This document shows positions 25,758 to 34,483 of a stretch of 64,000 nucleotides of DNA, piece after piece. The translations under genes and the position numbers were made by a program. This DNA is from Kribbella soli (GTDB lineage Bacteria; Actinomycetota; Actinomycetes; Propionibacteriales; Kribbellaceae), in the NCBI RefSeq assembly GCF_004331345.1, contig NZ_SJJZ01000003.1, positions 186,001-250,000 on the forward strand, given 5' to 3'. The first letter of the stretch is position 1. Every line of letters begins with the position of its first letter. The notes under the pieces are model-generated. The model made no database searches and was not told the origin of the DNA. It saw only the letters and a list, made by a program, of their open reading frames with translations.

Positions 25758-28491
25758 TGAAGGTTGCTTTCGGGACGTACTCGTAGCGGTCTGGCATGCA
25801 GGTCAGGATGATGACCTGGCCGTGGTCGCCGGCGCGGCCGAGGAGGGCGCCCATGTCGCGGAGGCGGGCCTTGTCGGACCAGCCGAGGGCGTCGTCGAAG
25901 ATCACCGGCACGCTGCCCTCGCCGGTGCTGACGAGGTGGCTGATCGCCAGCCGCGTGATGATCGCCAGCTGCTCCTGAGCACCCGTCGACAGCGCCTCGA
26001 CCGGTAGCCGGACGTTGTCCAGCTCGCGCTCCGCGACCGCGAGGTCGTCGTCCAGCCAGACCCGGAAGGACGGCCCGTACACACTCCGGCCGAGCGATTC
26101 GATCCGGCTCTGCAACGGCTCGGAGTACTTCGTCTGCGCCTCCGCCCGATGCCGGCTCAGCGTCTCGTGGACGCGTCGCGCCGCCTCGGCTCGCCGCAGG
26201 AGGCTGTCGTGCTCCGTGCGTACGGCGGCCAGCTCCAGCTCGGCCACGTCCCGCCGCGTCGCCAGTCCGTCCCGCCCGGACTGCTCCAGGCGGCCTTCCG
26301 TCGTACGCAACGCGTCGCGCAGGTTGTCGCGTTCGCCCTGTAGCCGCGTCGCCACGGCCAACGCGTGCGTCAGCTCACCCGCTACCTGATCCGCCCCGGC
26401 CTCGGCCACCTGCTCCTGTACGGCGGTCAGCTCCTCGAGCACCGCCTCGACCTCAGCCGTCGCCTCGGTCTCGGCCACCGCCACGGCCTCGTCGTCGAGC
26501 ACCGACCGCGCAGACTCCAACGCCTCGACGGCCGCAGCCAGCCGCTCCCCTGCCAGCTCCGACCGGGCCCGTGCGTTCTGTGCCTCGGACCGGTCCTCGT
26601 CCGCCGCCTTGCGCGCCTGCGCCGCCGCGAACTCCGCATCCGTCAGCAGCCGCTCCGCGTCAGCCAACCCGCTCCGGGCCTCTTCCAGCACCCGCTGCGC
26701 GCCCGAGAGATCGTCAGGCTCCGGCTCCGGTACGTCGAAGTCGTCGAACAGCGTGTCGTGCGGCGACGCGAACTCCTCGAACAGCGACATCTGCCCCGGC
26801 ACGCCCTCGACCGCGGCTTCCTTGCCGCCGGCGTCCTCGGCCTCCTCCTCGGCACCGAGCCGCGCCGTCAGCACGGCGATCCGTTCTCCCGGATCGCCTC
26901 CGGCTGTCAGCGACTTCTCGGTCCGCCGCGCCTCGTTCAGCTCGGCGCTCGCGGTGTCCGCCTTCCGCAACAGTTCCCGCGCCGCTGCGACATCCTTGAC
27001 GCCGGCCTTCTTCAGCAGGTCGTTCTCCCGCCGTACGGCGTCGTCGACGCGCGAACGCAGCGCCGCCGCGTCACCACCGGCCCGGACGGTCACCTCGACC
27101 TGCCCCGGCACGCCGACCACGAGCTCGCCGGAGACGAGAACCTCGGTCGACTCGTCGAAGCCCAGCTCCGACGGCACGTTGCCTTCCAGGCCGGTCCCGG
27201 ACAGCTCCACGGGCTCCGCGCCAAGTCGCCGTACCGACACCTCAGGTACGCCGGCCGCGAGCGCCGCGCGGGCCTCGACCACCGCCGCGCGGGCATCCTC
27301 CAACGCGGCCACCAACGCGTCGTCGACCTTGATCCGGTCCAGGATCGTCCCGGCCGCGGCGATCCGCGCCCGGACGTCGACCAGCTCGGTCTGCTGCCCG
27401 ACCAACCGGTCCAGCTCGGCGCGATCCATCAGGTCCGAGACGCGACGTTCCGCCGTCTGTACGTCGGTACGCCGCAGGTCCTTGAGCTCCACGACCTCCG
27501 CCAGCGTGGCCTCCGCCGCCTGGACGGTCTCGGCCGCGGTCTTGGCGACCAACTCCGCGTCGGCCCGCCGCGCGGCGAGCTCGGCCTCCGTCTTGGTGAA
27601 CCGCTCGACCTCGTCGAGGAGCCGCTCACGGTCGAGTCGCGTGCGGGTGTGGTTCTCCAGCCGGGCCCGTGCGGTCTCCGCGCGCGAACGGACCGAGTCG
27701 CGGCGGAGCAGGATCTCGTCGGTCGCCTGCTTGCGCTCGCGCAGTTCCTCGACGCCGATGAGGTGCTCGGCCAGGCGGCCGGCCACGTCTGAGAGGTCGA
27801 GGTTCAGCCGCTCGGCGCGCCGGATGTCGGACTGGACCTCCTCCATCGCCTGCAGCGCCTGCGCGGCGGCCAGTTCGGCCGCCGACACTGCCTTCGCCGA
27901 CCTGGCGAAGTCACCGGTCGGCTTGCCGCGCGGCGTCCAGTACCGCAGGAACTCGTGCTCGACGGCCGTCACCAGCGGCATCGACGCACCGTCGACCGGG
28001 GTCCCCGATTCCGCGGTCACCGCGGTGATCAGCGGCTCCGCGTCGGCCGGCGTTGGCAGCACCAACGACTGGCCCTGACTGACCATCAAGGTCTGCCACA
28101 GCACCGGGTCGACGTTCTCGTGGAACATCCGCTCGGCCTCGTTGTGCGCCTCGCGCCCGGTCCAGGACTGCCGCCGGCCGTCGGGCTCGACGACGGTCAA
28201 CTCGGTGGAACGGTTCTTCAGCCAGCGCTTGGTGTACGTCAGTTCGCGGCCGGCGAGGCTGAGCTCGACGGTCACCTCCGGGCCGACGTCCTGACCGACC
28301 GGCTGGATGTCGCGGATCCGCGTCGACTTCGAGTCGTCGGGCAGGTCGAAGATCAGCCCGAACGCCTCGACCAGGCTGGACTTCCCGACCTCGTTGTCGC
28401 CGACCACCACGGTGGTGCCGAGCGCGCGGAACCGGACAATGCGGTCTTTGACGCCACGGAAGTCCCGTAGCGCCAAGCTGTGTAATCTCAT
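25741..28491 (-). CDS. SMC/SbcC-like AAA ATPase (Rv1278/YhaN type)
   Basis: A 916-residue ATPase expected to act with the Mre11-like nuclease encoded just upstream. The P-loop is GDNEVGKSS (31-39), the signature motif ALSTGAQEQLAI is near residue 855, and the Walker B is VPVIFDDALGWSD. Between these lie long Ala/Glu/Arg coiled coils. The coils are interrupted near the centre by a beta-rich insert (SVRRLGAEPVELSGTGLEG to PGQVEVTVRAGG) and an acidic Phe-rich linker. No CxxC zinc hook is present, unlike SbcC/Rad50. The ATG overlaps the stop of the nuclease gene (ATGA). The pair matches Rv1277-Rv1278 of M. tuberculosis. Confidence 0.88.
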   Translation of the reverse strand: MRLHSLALRDFRGVKDRIVRFRALGTTVVVGDNEVGKSSLVEAFGLIFDLPDDSKSTRIRDIQPVGQDVGPEVTVELSLAGRELTYTKRWLKNRSTELTVVEPDGRRQSWTGREAHNEAERMFHENVDPVLWQTLMVSQGQSLVLPTPADAEPLITAVTAESGTPVDGASMPLVTAVEHEFLRYWTPRGKPTGDFARSAKAVSAAELAAAQALQAMEEVQSDIRRAERLNLDLSDVAGRLAEHLIGVEELRERKQATDEILLRRDSVRSRAETARARLENHTRTRLDRERLLDEVERFTKTEAELAARRADAELVAKTAAETVQAAEATLAEVVELKDLRRTDVQTAERRVSDLMDRAELDRLVGQQTELVDVRARIAAAGTILDRIKVDDALVAALEDARAAVVEARAALAAGVPEVSVRRLGAEPVELSGTGLEGNVPSELGFDESTEVLVSGELVVGVPGQVEVTVRAGGDAAALRSRVDDAVRRENDLLKKAGVKDVAAARELLRKADTASAELNEARRTEKSLTAGGDPGERIAVLTARLGAEEEAEDAGGKEAAVEGVPGQMSLFEEFASPHDTLFDDFDVPEPEPDDLSGAQRVLEEARSGLADAERLLTDAEFAAAQARKAADEDRSEAQNARARSELAGERLAAAVEALESARSVLDDEAVAVAETEATAEVEAVLEELTAVQEQVAEAGADQVAGELTHALAVATRLQGERDNLRDALRTTEGRLEQSGRDGLATRRDVAELELAAVRTEHDSLLRRAEAARRVHETLSRHRAEAQTKYSEPLQSRIESLGRSVYGPSFRVWLDDDLAVAERELDNVRLPVEALSTGAQEQLAIITRLAISHLVSTGEGSVPVIFDDALGWSDKARLRDMGALLGRAGDHGQVIILTCMPDRYEYVPKATFIKLDG

Positions 28492-29615
28492 CCCGCGTCC
28501 CGCGCCAATCGGTGCATCAGCGACAGCGCCGCACCCGCGCCCTCGTCGCCACCGGCCAACGCCTGCCGCAGCTCCTCCATCGCGGCTCGCGCCGGACCGC
28601 TCAGCTGCAGCGACTCCAGGTCCGCCGCGTCCGGCGCCGGGCGCACGGTCCAGAACTTCACCCAGCGCTCGACGCTCGCGAAGACCTCGCCCTGGGAGTC
28701 GATGATCGTGTCCAGCCGGGCCAGCAACGGCAACGACAGCGACCCGTCGCCGGCCAGCCGCACGTACGTCCGCTCCTTGTCCGGCAGCTCGGCGAACCAG
28801 TCCTCGAGCGCCGTGATCGACTCCTCGTCGAACAGGTCGACGCGATGATCCACCATGTGCCACGCGCCGACGCGCACCGGCTCGACGTCGATCTCGCCGC
28901 CGCCGATCGTCACCTTCAGCACATTGCCCGGCGCGTCCTCTTCGGGCGACGTGACCTCCTGCGTCCCGGAGAACCAGATCCGGTCGGTGACCCGCGTCGT
29001 CGAGTGCCGGTCGCCGAGGCCGACGTACTGCAGCCGGCCGTCCGCGACCGCGGCCTCGAGCGCCGCCTGGTCGATCGTCGGTACGTCGGACATGCCGCCG
29101 GACAGACTCGTCAACTGTCCGTGGGCGAGCAGGATCCGCGTCGTCTTCGGGTCTGCCGTGAGGTCGGCGTACCCAGGGGCCGCCGGGTCGGACAGCGGGC
29201 GCCGCGACCGCCACGGTGCGCCGACGAGCTCGACACCCGGCACGATCTGGAAAGGCGTCGTTTCGGTCAACACCGTCACGTGGTCCGGCGCATGTGCCAG
29301 CCACTGGCTCGAGGTCCACAGCGACCCCGGCTCCAGCGCGTCGTGGTTGCCCGGGAGCAGCACGACCGGGACCGGGATCCGCTTGAGCGCCTCGCACGCC
29401 CGCAGGATGGTCTGCCGCTCGACCTGGTTGTGCTCGAACACGTCCCCGGTGACGACCACGAACGCCGCCCCGGTCCGCTCCGCGACCTCGCCGATCCGCG
29501 CGACAGCATCCAGCCGCGCCTGACCCCACCGGGCCTGGCCGTCCGGCCCCAGGAACCGGCGCATCATGCCCAGCTGCCAGTCCGAGCTGTGCAGAAACGT
29601 GATCGACTCGTCCAT
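28488..29615 (-). CDS. Mre11-like metallophosphoesterase, DNA repair exonuclease
   Basis: A 375-residue calcineurin-like phosphoesterase of the Mre11/SbcD group (Rv1277/YhaO type). Metal motifs are SDWQLG (12-16), GDVFE (57-61), GNHD (89-92), LAHGQ and GLGDRHS. The first motif carries Gln where Mre11 and SbcD have His (DxH to DxQ). This seems to be usual for the actinobacterial branch, but it should alter the metal site. The downstream ATPase gene overlaps by four bases, so the two make one complex. The 5' leader contains a G-rich stretch. Confidence 0.9.
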   Translation of the reverse strand: MDESITFLHSSDWQLGMMRRFLGPDGQARWGQARLDAVARIGEVAERTGAAFVVVTGDVFEHNQVERQTILRACEALKRIPVPVVLLPGNHDALEPGSLWTSSQWLAHAPDHVTVLTETTPFQIVPGVELVGAPWRSRRPLSDPAAPGYADLTADPKTTRILLAHGQLTSLSGGMSDVPTIDQAALEAAVADGRLQYVGLGDRHSTTRVTDRIWFSGTQEVTSPEEDAPGNVLKVTIGGGEIDVEPVRVGAWHMVDHRVDLFDEESITALEDWFAELPDKERTYVRLAGDGSLSLPLLARLDTIIDSQGEVFASVERWVKFWTVRPAPDAADLESLQLSGPARAAMEELRQALAGGDEGAGAALSLMHRLARDAG

Positions 29616-29651
29616 AGCGAACAGAACGCTAACCCCCACCGCCGACAACCA

Positions 29652-29674
29652 CCCAACCCAACACCCCCAAACCC
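29652..29674 (-). other. Potential G-quadruplex in the leader of the Mre11-like gene
   Basis: On the minus strand four G tracts (3, 5, 3 and 3 G) are separated by loops of 3, 4 and 2 bases, fitting the G3+N1-7 rule. The element lies 37-59 bases upstream of the start codon at 29615, in the likely untranslated leader. It could affect transcription or translation. Folding in the cell is not shown. Confidence 0.5.
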
Positions 29675-29706
29675 GCACACCGCCCACACTCCGGACGCAC
29701 TTTGAG

Positions 29707-29749
29707 CCCCCACCAACCGTTTCGCGGCCCCCGAAATGGCTGGTGAGGG
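29707..29749. promoter_or_regulatory. Imperfect inverted repeat between divergent genes
   Basis: CACCAaCCgTTTCG and CGAAAtGGcTGGTG form a stem of about 14 positions with one mismatch and one G-T pair, around an 8-base loop. It lies between the divergent Mre11-like and GNAT genes, so it is not a terminator for either. It may be an operator. Nothing else supports this. Confidence 0.35.
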
Positions 29750-29775
29750 CGCAAGGACGATGAGAGAGTCCGGAC

Positions 29776-30321
29776 GTGTATCTCACGACGGAGCGGTTGC
29801 GGTTGGGGCGGTTCGGACCGGACGACGCCGGCTTGTTGTCGGAGCTGGACTCGGATCCTGAGGTGATGCGGTTCCTGACCGGGCAGGTGACGCCGCGGGA
29901 CGAGGTCGAGGGCGTCGTACTGCCGGAGATCCTCAAGGTGTACGCCGAGCATCCGCGGCTCGGGACGTTCAAGGCCGAGGATGCCGACGGCTTCGTCGGG
30001 TGGTTCGGCATCCAGCCGACGGCAGACCCGCGGACCGTGGGCGTCGGGTACCGGCTGAAGCGGACCGTCTGGGGCAAGGGGTACGCGACCGAAGGCACCC
30101 GGGCGTTGATCGCGCACGCGTTCACCGAACTCGGGATGGAGCGGGTGGAAGCGGACACGATGGCGGTCAACCACCGCTCGCGGGCGGTGATGCGGCGCTC
30201 GGGGTTGCGCTTCGAGAGGGTGTACCACGAACACTTCGACGATCCGCTGCCCGGAACCGAGTTCGGGGAGGTGCTGTACGCCGTCGACCGGGCGACCTGG
30301 GAAGCTGGGGCGCATGAGTGA
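29776..30321 (+). CDS. GNAT family N-acetyltransferase (RimJ/RimL-like)
   Basis: A 181-residue acetyltransferase. It begins with LTTERLRLGRFGPDDAGLLS, the typical opening of RimJ/RimL-like GNATs. The acetyl-CoA loop is LKRTVWGKGYATEGTRALIA. The late motif VNHRSRAVMRRSGLRFERVY is also characteristic. The GTG start at 29776 fits the family N terminus. The gene overlaps the next one by 8 bp, so they share a transcript. The substrate is unknown and may be a protein N terminus or a small amine. Confidence 0.88.
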   Translation: MYLTTERLRLGRFGPDDAGLLSELDSDPEVMRFLTGQVTPRDEVEGVVLPEILKVYAEHPRLGTFKAEDADGFVGWFGIQPTADPRTVGVGYRLKRTVWGKGYATEGTRALIAHAFTELGMERVEADTMAVNHRSRAVMRRSGLRFERVYHEHFDDPLPGTEFGEVLYAVDRATWEAGAHE

Positions 30322-30808
30322 CGAGCGACCGTACGCCGTACTGGACATCGACGCGACGCTGTCCGACACCAGCAAGCGGCTGCACTTCATCGAGCGGAAG
30401 CCGAAGGACTGGGACTCGTTCTTCGCGGGCTCCAAGGACGATGCTGTCCTCGAGGAAGGCCTGGCAGTCGCGACGACGCTGGCCGCGGACCACGAGATCG
30501 TCTACCTGACCGGCCGCCCGGAGCGGATCCGGCGGGACACCGAGAAGTGGCTGAAGGACAACGGCTTCCCGGACGGCAAGGTCTACATGCGCAGCAACAC
30601 CGACCGCCGCCCGTCGATGCTGATGAAGCTCGGCCGGCTGAAACGCCTCGCCGAACAGCGTCCGGTCGCCGTCCTGGTCGACGACGACGTGTCGGTGATC
30701 AAGGCCGCCGAGAAGGCCGGCTACACCGTGATGAGGGCCGACTGGGGACTCGACAACGAGTCCCAGCCGACCCTCTTCGAGGCTCAGGAGTCCGAAGGCC
30801 GCACCTGA
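30314..30808 (+). CDS. HAD-superfamily phosphatase, polynucleotide kinase 3'-phosphatase-like
   Basis: A 164-residue HAD protein. Motif I is AVLDIDATLSDTSKRLHFI, motif II is EIVYLTGRP, and the acidic motif is VAVLVDDDVSVIKAAEKAG. The short cap and the sequence around DSFFAGSKDDAVLEEGLAV resemble the phosphatase domain of phage T4 polynucleotide kinase, which removes 3' phosphates from nucleic acid ends. The resemblance is by eye. It is coupled to the GNAT gene and convergent with the ABC transporter operon, 8 bp away. Confidence 0.75.
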   Translation: MSDERPYAVLDIDATLSDTSKRLHFIERKPKDWDSFFAGSKDDAVLEEGLAVATTLAADHEIVYLTGRPERIRRDTEKWLKDNGFPDGKVYMRSNTDRRPSMLMKLGRLKRLAEQRPVAVLVDDDVSVIKAAEKAGYTVMRADWGLDNESQPTLFEAQESEGRT

Positions 30809-30816
30809 GCCTGTGA

Positions 30817-32490
30817 CTACTTGCTGAGGCCGACGATCAGCGTGTTCGGGTACGGCGGGTAGGAGGAGAGGTAGAAGTTCTGGACCTTCGATCCATGCAG
30901 GAACGCGTTGCGGGCGTAGAGCAGCGGAACGATCGGGGCGTCCTGCATGATCTGCTTGTCGACCGCGCCCCACAGGCCGGCTGCCTTCGTGCGGTCCGAC
31001 TCGGCGGTGGCTGCGGCGATCGCGGTGTCCACTGCCGGGTTGGAGTAGCGGGAGATGTTGTACCCGCCGTTGCCGATCTCCGACGTCCCGAAGAGCGGCT
31101 GGATGTTGCCGATCGCGCTCGGGAAGTCCGGCAGCCAACTCGACACGGTCAGGTCGAAGTCCGGCTTGTTCCCGGTGATCAGGTCACTCAGCGGCTCACT
31201 GTCCAGCGGCTTGATGGTGACGGTGATCCCGGCCCGCTTCAGACCCTGCTGGATCGCCTGCGCGACACCGAGACCGGTCGTGTTATCGGCGGCCAGCACC
31301 AGGTTGAGGTTGCTGACCCCCGCCGCGGCCAGCATCTGCTTGGCCTTCGCCGGGTCGCCGGCCGGCGGCGCCTCGTACAGGTCGTACTTGGTGTACCCGT
31401 CGATGCCCGGCGTGATCAGCGTCGAAGCGATCTCACCGCCGTACTCCGGACCGCCTTCGGCGACCTGAACGGCCTGCTTGTCGACGGCGTACTCGATCGC
31501 CTTGCGGACCTCGGGGTTGGCCAGCGCCGGCCGCTTGGTGTTCATCGCCAGGTACTCCAGTGCGCCCGACGGGGACGTGGCCACCCGGGCCTTGACGGCC
31601 GGGTTGCCGTTCACTGTCGGGATCAGCGACGCCGGGACCGACGTACCGGTAGTGGCGGCGAACTTGTCGTCGCCTGCATCGGCGATCAGCCGCTGGTTGA
31701 CCACGTTGGGCTCCAGGCCCATGTCGGTCACGATCGAGTCCGGCAGGCCGGTCCGAGCCGGGTCCGTCGACTTGTCCCAGTTCGGGTTCCGCGTCAGGAC
31801 CAGCTTCGAGCCCGGCGTGTAGGACTGCACCTGGTACGGGCCGCTGGCCATCGGCTTCTCGCCGTAGTGCGCCGGATCGGTGTCGGCCTTCTTCGGAACC
31901 GGCGAGAACGCCGGCATGCTGACGATCCACGGCCAGTCGCCGTACGGCTTGTTCAGCTTGAAGACGATCGTGGTGTCGTCGGGCGTCTCGATCGAGGCCA
32001 GCTCGCCGCCCTTGTACGGGCCGGTGTACTTCTCGGCGCCGGCCAGCAGCGACTTGTGGTAGCCGAGACCGCCGGACAGCTCCGGCGCGAACGACCGCTC
32101 GACGCCGTACTTGATGTCCGCGGCAACGATCGGCGAACCGTCGGAGTACTTGAGACCCGCCTTGAGCTTGTAGGTCCAGGTCTTGCCGCCGTCGCTGACC
32201 TGCCCGGTGTCGGTGGCGAGGTCGGGGACCAGCTCGGTCGGCTTGCTCGGGTCGGTCTTCCACGACGTCAGGCCGCGCAGCACCAGGTGGATCCCGCTGA
32301 TCCCCAGGTTCTGGCTCTTGGCCGGGTCGTAGCTGACTTCCTTGGCAGTGCTGAGGAAGTGGAGGGTTCCGCCCTGCTCCGCGGCCGCAGTACTGCCACC
32401 AGTCGTGCCGGACTTGTCGTTGGCGTTGCAGGCGGCCGCCGCCAAGGCGAGCACGGCCGCCAGGGCGACCGCTCGGGATATGCGTTTCAT
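30817..32490 (-). CDS. ABC transporter substrate-binding lipoprotein, peptide/nickel family 5
   Basis: A 557-residue extracytoplasmic solute-binding protein (SBP_bac_5). A lipoprotein signal ends in the lipobox LAAAAC. The family signature is KAGLKYSDGSPIVAADIKYG. The C-terminal region includes MAMNTKRPALANPEVRKAIE-like segments. Ligands of the family are peptides, opines, nickel or sugars, and cannot be told here. It is the last gene of the importer operon; in many oppA-type operons this gene is first. Its ATG overlaps the stop of the ATPase gene. Confidence 0.92.
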   Translation of the reverse strand: MKRISRAVALAAVLALAAAACNANDKSGTTGGSTAAAEQGGTLHFLSTAKEVSYDPAKSQNLGISGIHLVLRGLTSWKTDPSKPTELVPDLATDTGQVSDGGKTWTYKLKAGLKYSDGSPIVAADIKYGVERSFAPELSGGLGYHKSLLAGAEKYTGPYKGGELASIETPDDTTIVFKLNKPYGDWPWIVSMPAFSPVPKKADTDPAHYGEKPMASGPYQVQSYTPGSKLVLTRNPNWDKSTDPARTGLPDSIVTDMGLEPNVVNQRLIADAGDDKFAATTGTSVPASLIPTVNGNPAVKARVATSPSGALEYLAMNTKRPALANPEVRKAIEYAVDKQAVQVAEGGPEYGGEIASTLITPGIDGYTKYDLYEAPPAGDPAKAKQMLAAAGVSNLNLVLAADNTTGLGVAQAIQQGLKRAGITVTIKPLDSEPLSDLITGNKPDFDLTVSSWLPDFPSAIGNIQPLFGTSEIGNGGYNISRYSNPAVDTAIAAATAESDRTKAAGLWGAVDKQIMQDAPIVPLLYARNAFLHGSKVQNFYLSSYPPYPNTLIVGLSK

Positions 32491-33473
32491 GGTGTCCTCT
32501 CAAGGGATGGGGGCTCAGGGAAGTAGCAGGCGGCCCGGTGTTCGGTGGAACCCTGAACGGGTTCGAGCACCGGTCGTTCGGTCGCGCAGACGTCCTCGGC
32601 CTTGTAACAGCGGGTCCGGAACGGGCATCCGGACGGCGGGTCGATCGGGGTCGGTACGTCGCCCGTCAGCACGATGCGATCACGGGTGACGCCCGGCTCC
32701 GGCACCGGCACGGCCGACAGCAGCGCCTTCGTGTACGGGTGCGCCGGCGACTCGTACACCTGCGCCGCCGGGCCTTCTTCGACGATCGTGCCGAGGTACA
32801 TCACGGCGATCCGGTCGGCGACCTGACGGACGACGGCCAGGTCGTGGGCGACCAGGACGTAGGACAGGCCGAGCTCGTCGCGCAGGTCGGCGAGCAGGTT
32901 CAGCACCTGGGCCTGCACCGACACGTCCAGCGCGGAGACCGGCTCGTCGCAGACCAGCAGATCGGGTTTGACCGACAGCGCCCGCGCAATTCCGATCCGC
33001 TGACGCTGACCGCCGGAGAACTCGTGCGGGTACCGCACCAGGTGCTCCTCGGCCAGCCCGACCTGTTCGAGCAGTTCGACGAGCTGGGCCCGGGTCGGGC
33101 GGAGTCCTTGCGCGCGGAACGGCGTACTCAGAATCGTGGCCACCGACTGCCGCGGGTTCAGCGAGGCCTGCGGGTCCTGGAAGACCATCTGGATCCGGCG
33201 GCGGATCGGGCGGAGCCGGCGGCCCTTGACCTTGGTGACGTCCTTGCCGCCGATCTCGACCCGGCCCTGCGTCGGGTCGAGCAGCCGGGTCGCGACCCGG
33301 GCCAGGGTGGACTTTCCGGAGCCGGATTCACCCACGAGACCGAGGGTTTCACCCTTGCGTACGACGAGGTTGACGCCGTCGACCGCGCGGACGGCCTGTG
33401 CCTTCTGCCACGGTACGCCGCGCAACCCGAAGTACTTCTTGACGTCCTTGAGCGCCAGCAGCTCTTCGCTCAC
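32487..33473 (-). CDS. ABC transporter ATP-binding protein, OppF/DppF type
   Basis: A 328-residue ATPase of the peptide importer. Walker A is GLVGESGSGKST, the signature motif is HEFSGGQRQRIGIARAL, Walker B is DLLVCDEPVSALD, and the switch His is in LVAHDLAVV. The oligopeptide-specific C-terminal extension is present, with Cys-rich DPPSGCPFRTRCYKAEDVC, which in related proteins binds an iron-sulfur cluster. The GTG start at 33473 has GGAGG seven bases upstream and overlaps the OppD stop (GTGA). Confidence 0.93.
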   Translation of the reverse strand: MSEELLALKDVKKYFGLRGVPWQKAQAVRAVDGVNLVVRKGETLGLVGESGSGKSTLARVATRLLDPTQGRVEIGGKDVTKVKGRRLRPIRRRIQMVFQDPQASLNPRQSVATILSTPFRAQGLRPTRAQLVELLEQVGLAEEHLVRYPHEFSGGQRQRIGIARALSVKPDLLVCDEPVSALDVSVQAQVLNLLADLRDELGLSYVLVAHDLAVVRQVADRIAVMYLGTIVEEGPAAQVYESPAHPYTKALLSAVPVPEPGVTRDRIVLTGDVPTPIDPPSGCPFRTRCYKAEDVCATERPVLEPVQGSTEHRAACYFPEPPSLERTP

Positions 33474-34483
33474 AAGATCACCTCCGGACGGCGCCCCAGA
33501 TGGCAAGCCGCCTCGTGATCGCCTTCGCCAGGACGCGGCGTGAGCTCCGGACGCTCCGTGATGCACCGCTCCCCCACCAGATGCGTGTACGCGCACCGCG
33601 GCTGGAACGGGCATCCGGTCGTGATCGACCCGGGCGTCGGTGGCGTGCCCGGGATCGTGGTCAGCCGCGGCTTCGGTGGTACGTCGACCCGCGGCATCGC
33701 GCCCAGCAACCCGAGGCTGTACGGGTGCGCCGCCCGGAAGAACAGGTCGCGCACGGTGCCACGCTCCGCCGCGCGCCCGGCGTACATCACCAAGACGTCG
33801 TCCGCGACCTCAGCGACCACTCCGAGGTCGTGCGAGATCAGGATCAGCGCCGTACCGAACTCGTCCTGGACGTCGTCCAGCAGGCGCATGATCTGCGCCT
33901 GCACGGTGACATCGAGTGCGGTCGTCGGCTCGTCCGCGATCAGCACTCTCGGGTCGTTCACCAGAGCCATAGCAATCACGACCCGCTGCCGCATTCCCCC
34001 GGAGAACTCGTGCGGGTAGCTGTCCGCGCGGCGGGCCGCGTCCGGGATGCCGACCTTGTCGAGCATCTCGACCGCCCGGCTGCGCGCGACCTTCTTCGAG
34101 ACGTCGTGGTGCAGCCGGTACGCCTCGGCGACCTGCCAGCCGACGGAGTAGTACGGGTTCAGCGCGGACAAGGCGTCCTGGAAGACCATCGCGATGTCGT
34201 TGCCGCGGATCTTGCGGAGCTCGTCGTTCGGCAGGCCGTTCAGCTCCCGGCCGTCGAGCAGCACCTCGCCGGTGACGTCGGCGTTCGACGGCAGCAGGCC
34301 CATCACCGCGGACGAGCTGACACTCTTCCCGGACCCGGACTCGCCGACGATCGCGAGCGTCTGTCCCGGCGCGACCGCGAAGTCGATGCCGTCGACGGCC
34401 GGCACCGAACCGTTCTCGGTCCGGAAGGTGACCTTCAGGTCGTGGACCTCGAGAATCGGCCCATTCAGATTCGGCTCAGCCAT
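33470..34483 (-). CDS. ABC transporter ATP-binding protein, OppD/DppD type
   Basis: A 337-residue ATPase that pairs with the OppF-type subunit. Walker A is AIVGESGSGKSV, the signature motif is HEFSGGMRQRVVIAMALVN, Walker B is RVLIADEPTTALD, and the switch segment is LILISHDLGVV. The C-terminal extension carries the Cys motif TGCPFQPRCAYTHLVGERC. The start codon overlaps the end of the permease gene. The role is to power import of the ligand bound by the family 5 lipoprotein. Confidence 0.93.
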   Translation of the reverse strand: MAEPNLNGPILEVHDLKVTFRTENGSVPAVDGIDFAVAPGQTLAIVGESGSGKSVSSSAVMGLLPSNADVTGEVLLDGRELNGLPNDELRKIRGNDIAMVFQDALSALNPYYSVGWQVAEAYRLHHDVSKKVARSRAVEMLDKVGIPDAARRADSYPHEFSGGMRQRVVIAMALVNDPRVLIADEPTTALDVTVQAQIMRLLDDVQDEFGTALILISHDLGVVAEVADDVLVMYAGRAAERGTVRDLFFRAAHPYSLGLLGAMPRVDVPPKPRLTTIPGTPPTPGSITTGCPFQPRCAYTHLVGERCITERPELTPRPGEGDHEAACHLGRRPEVIL

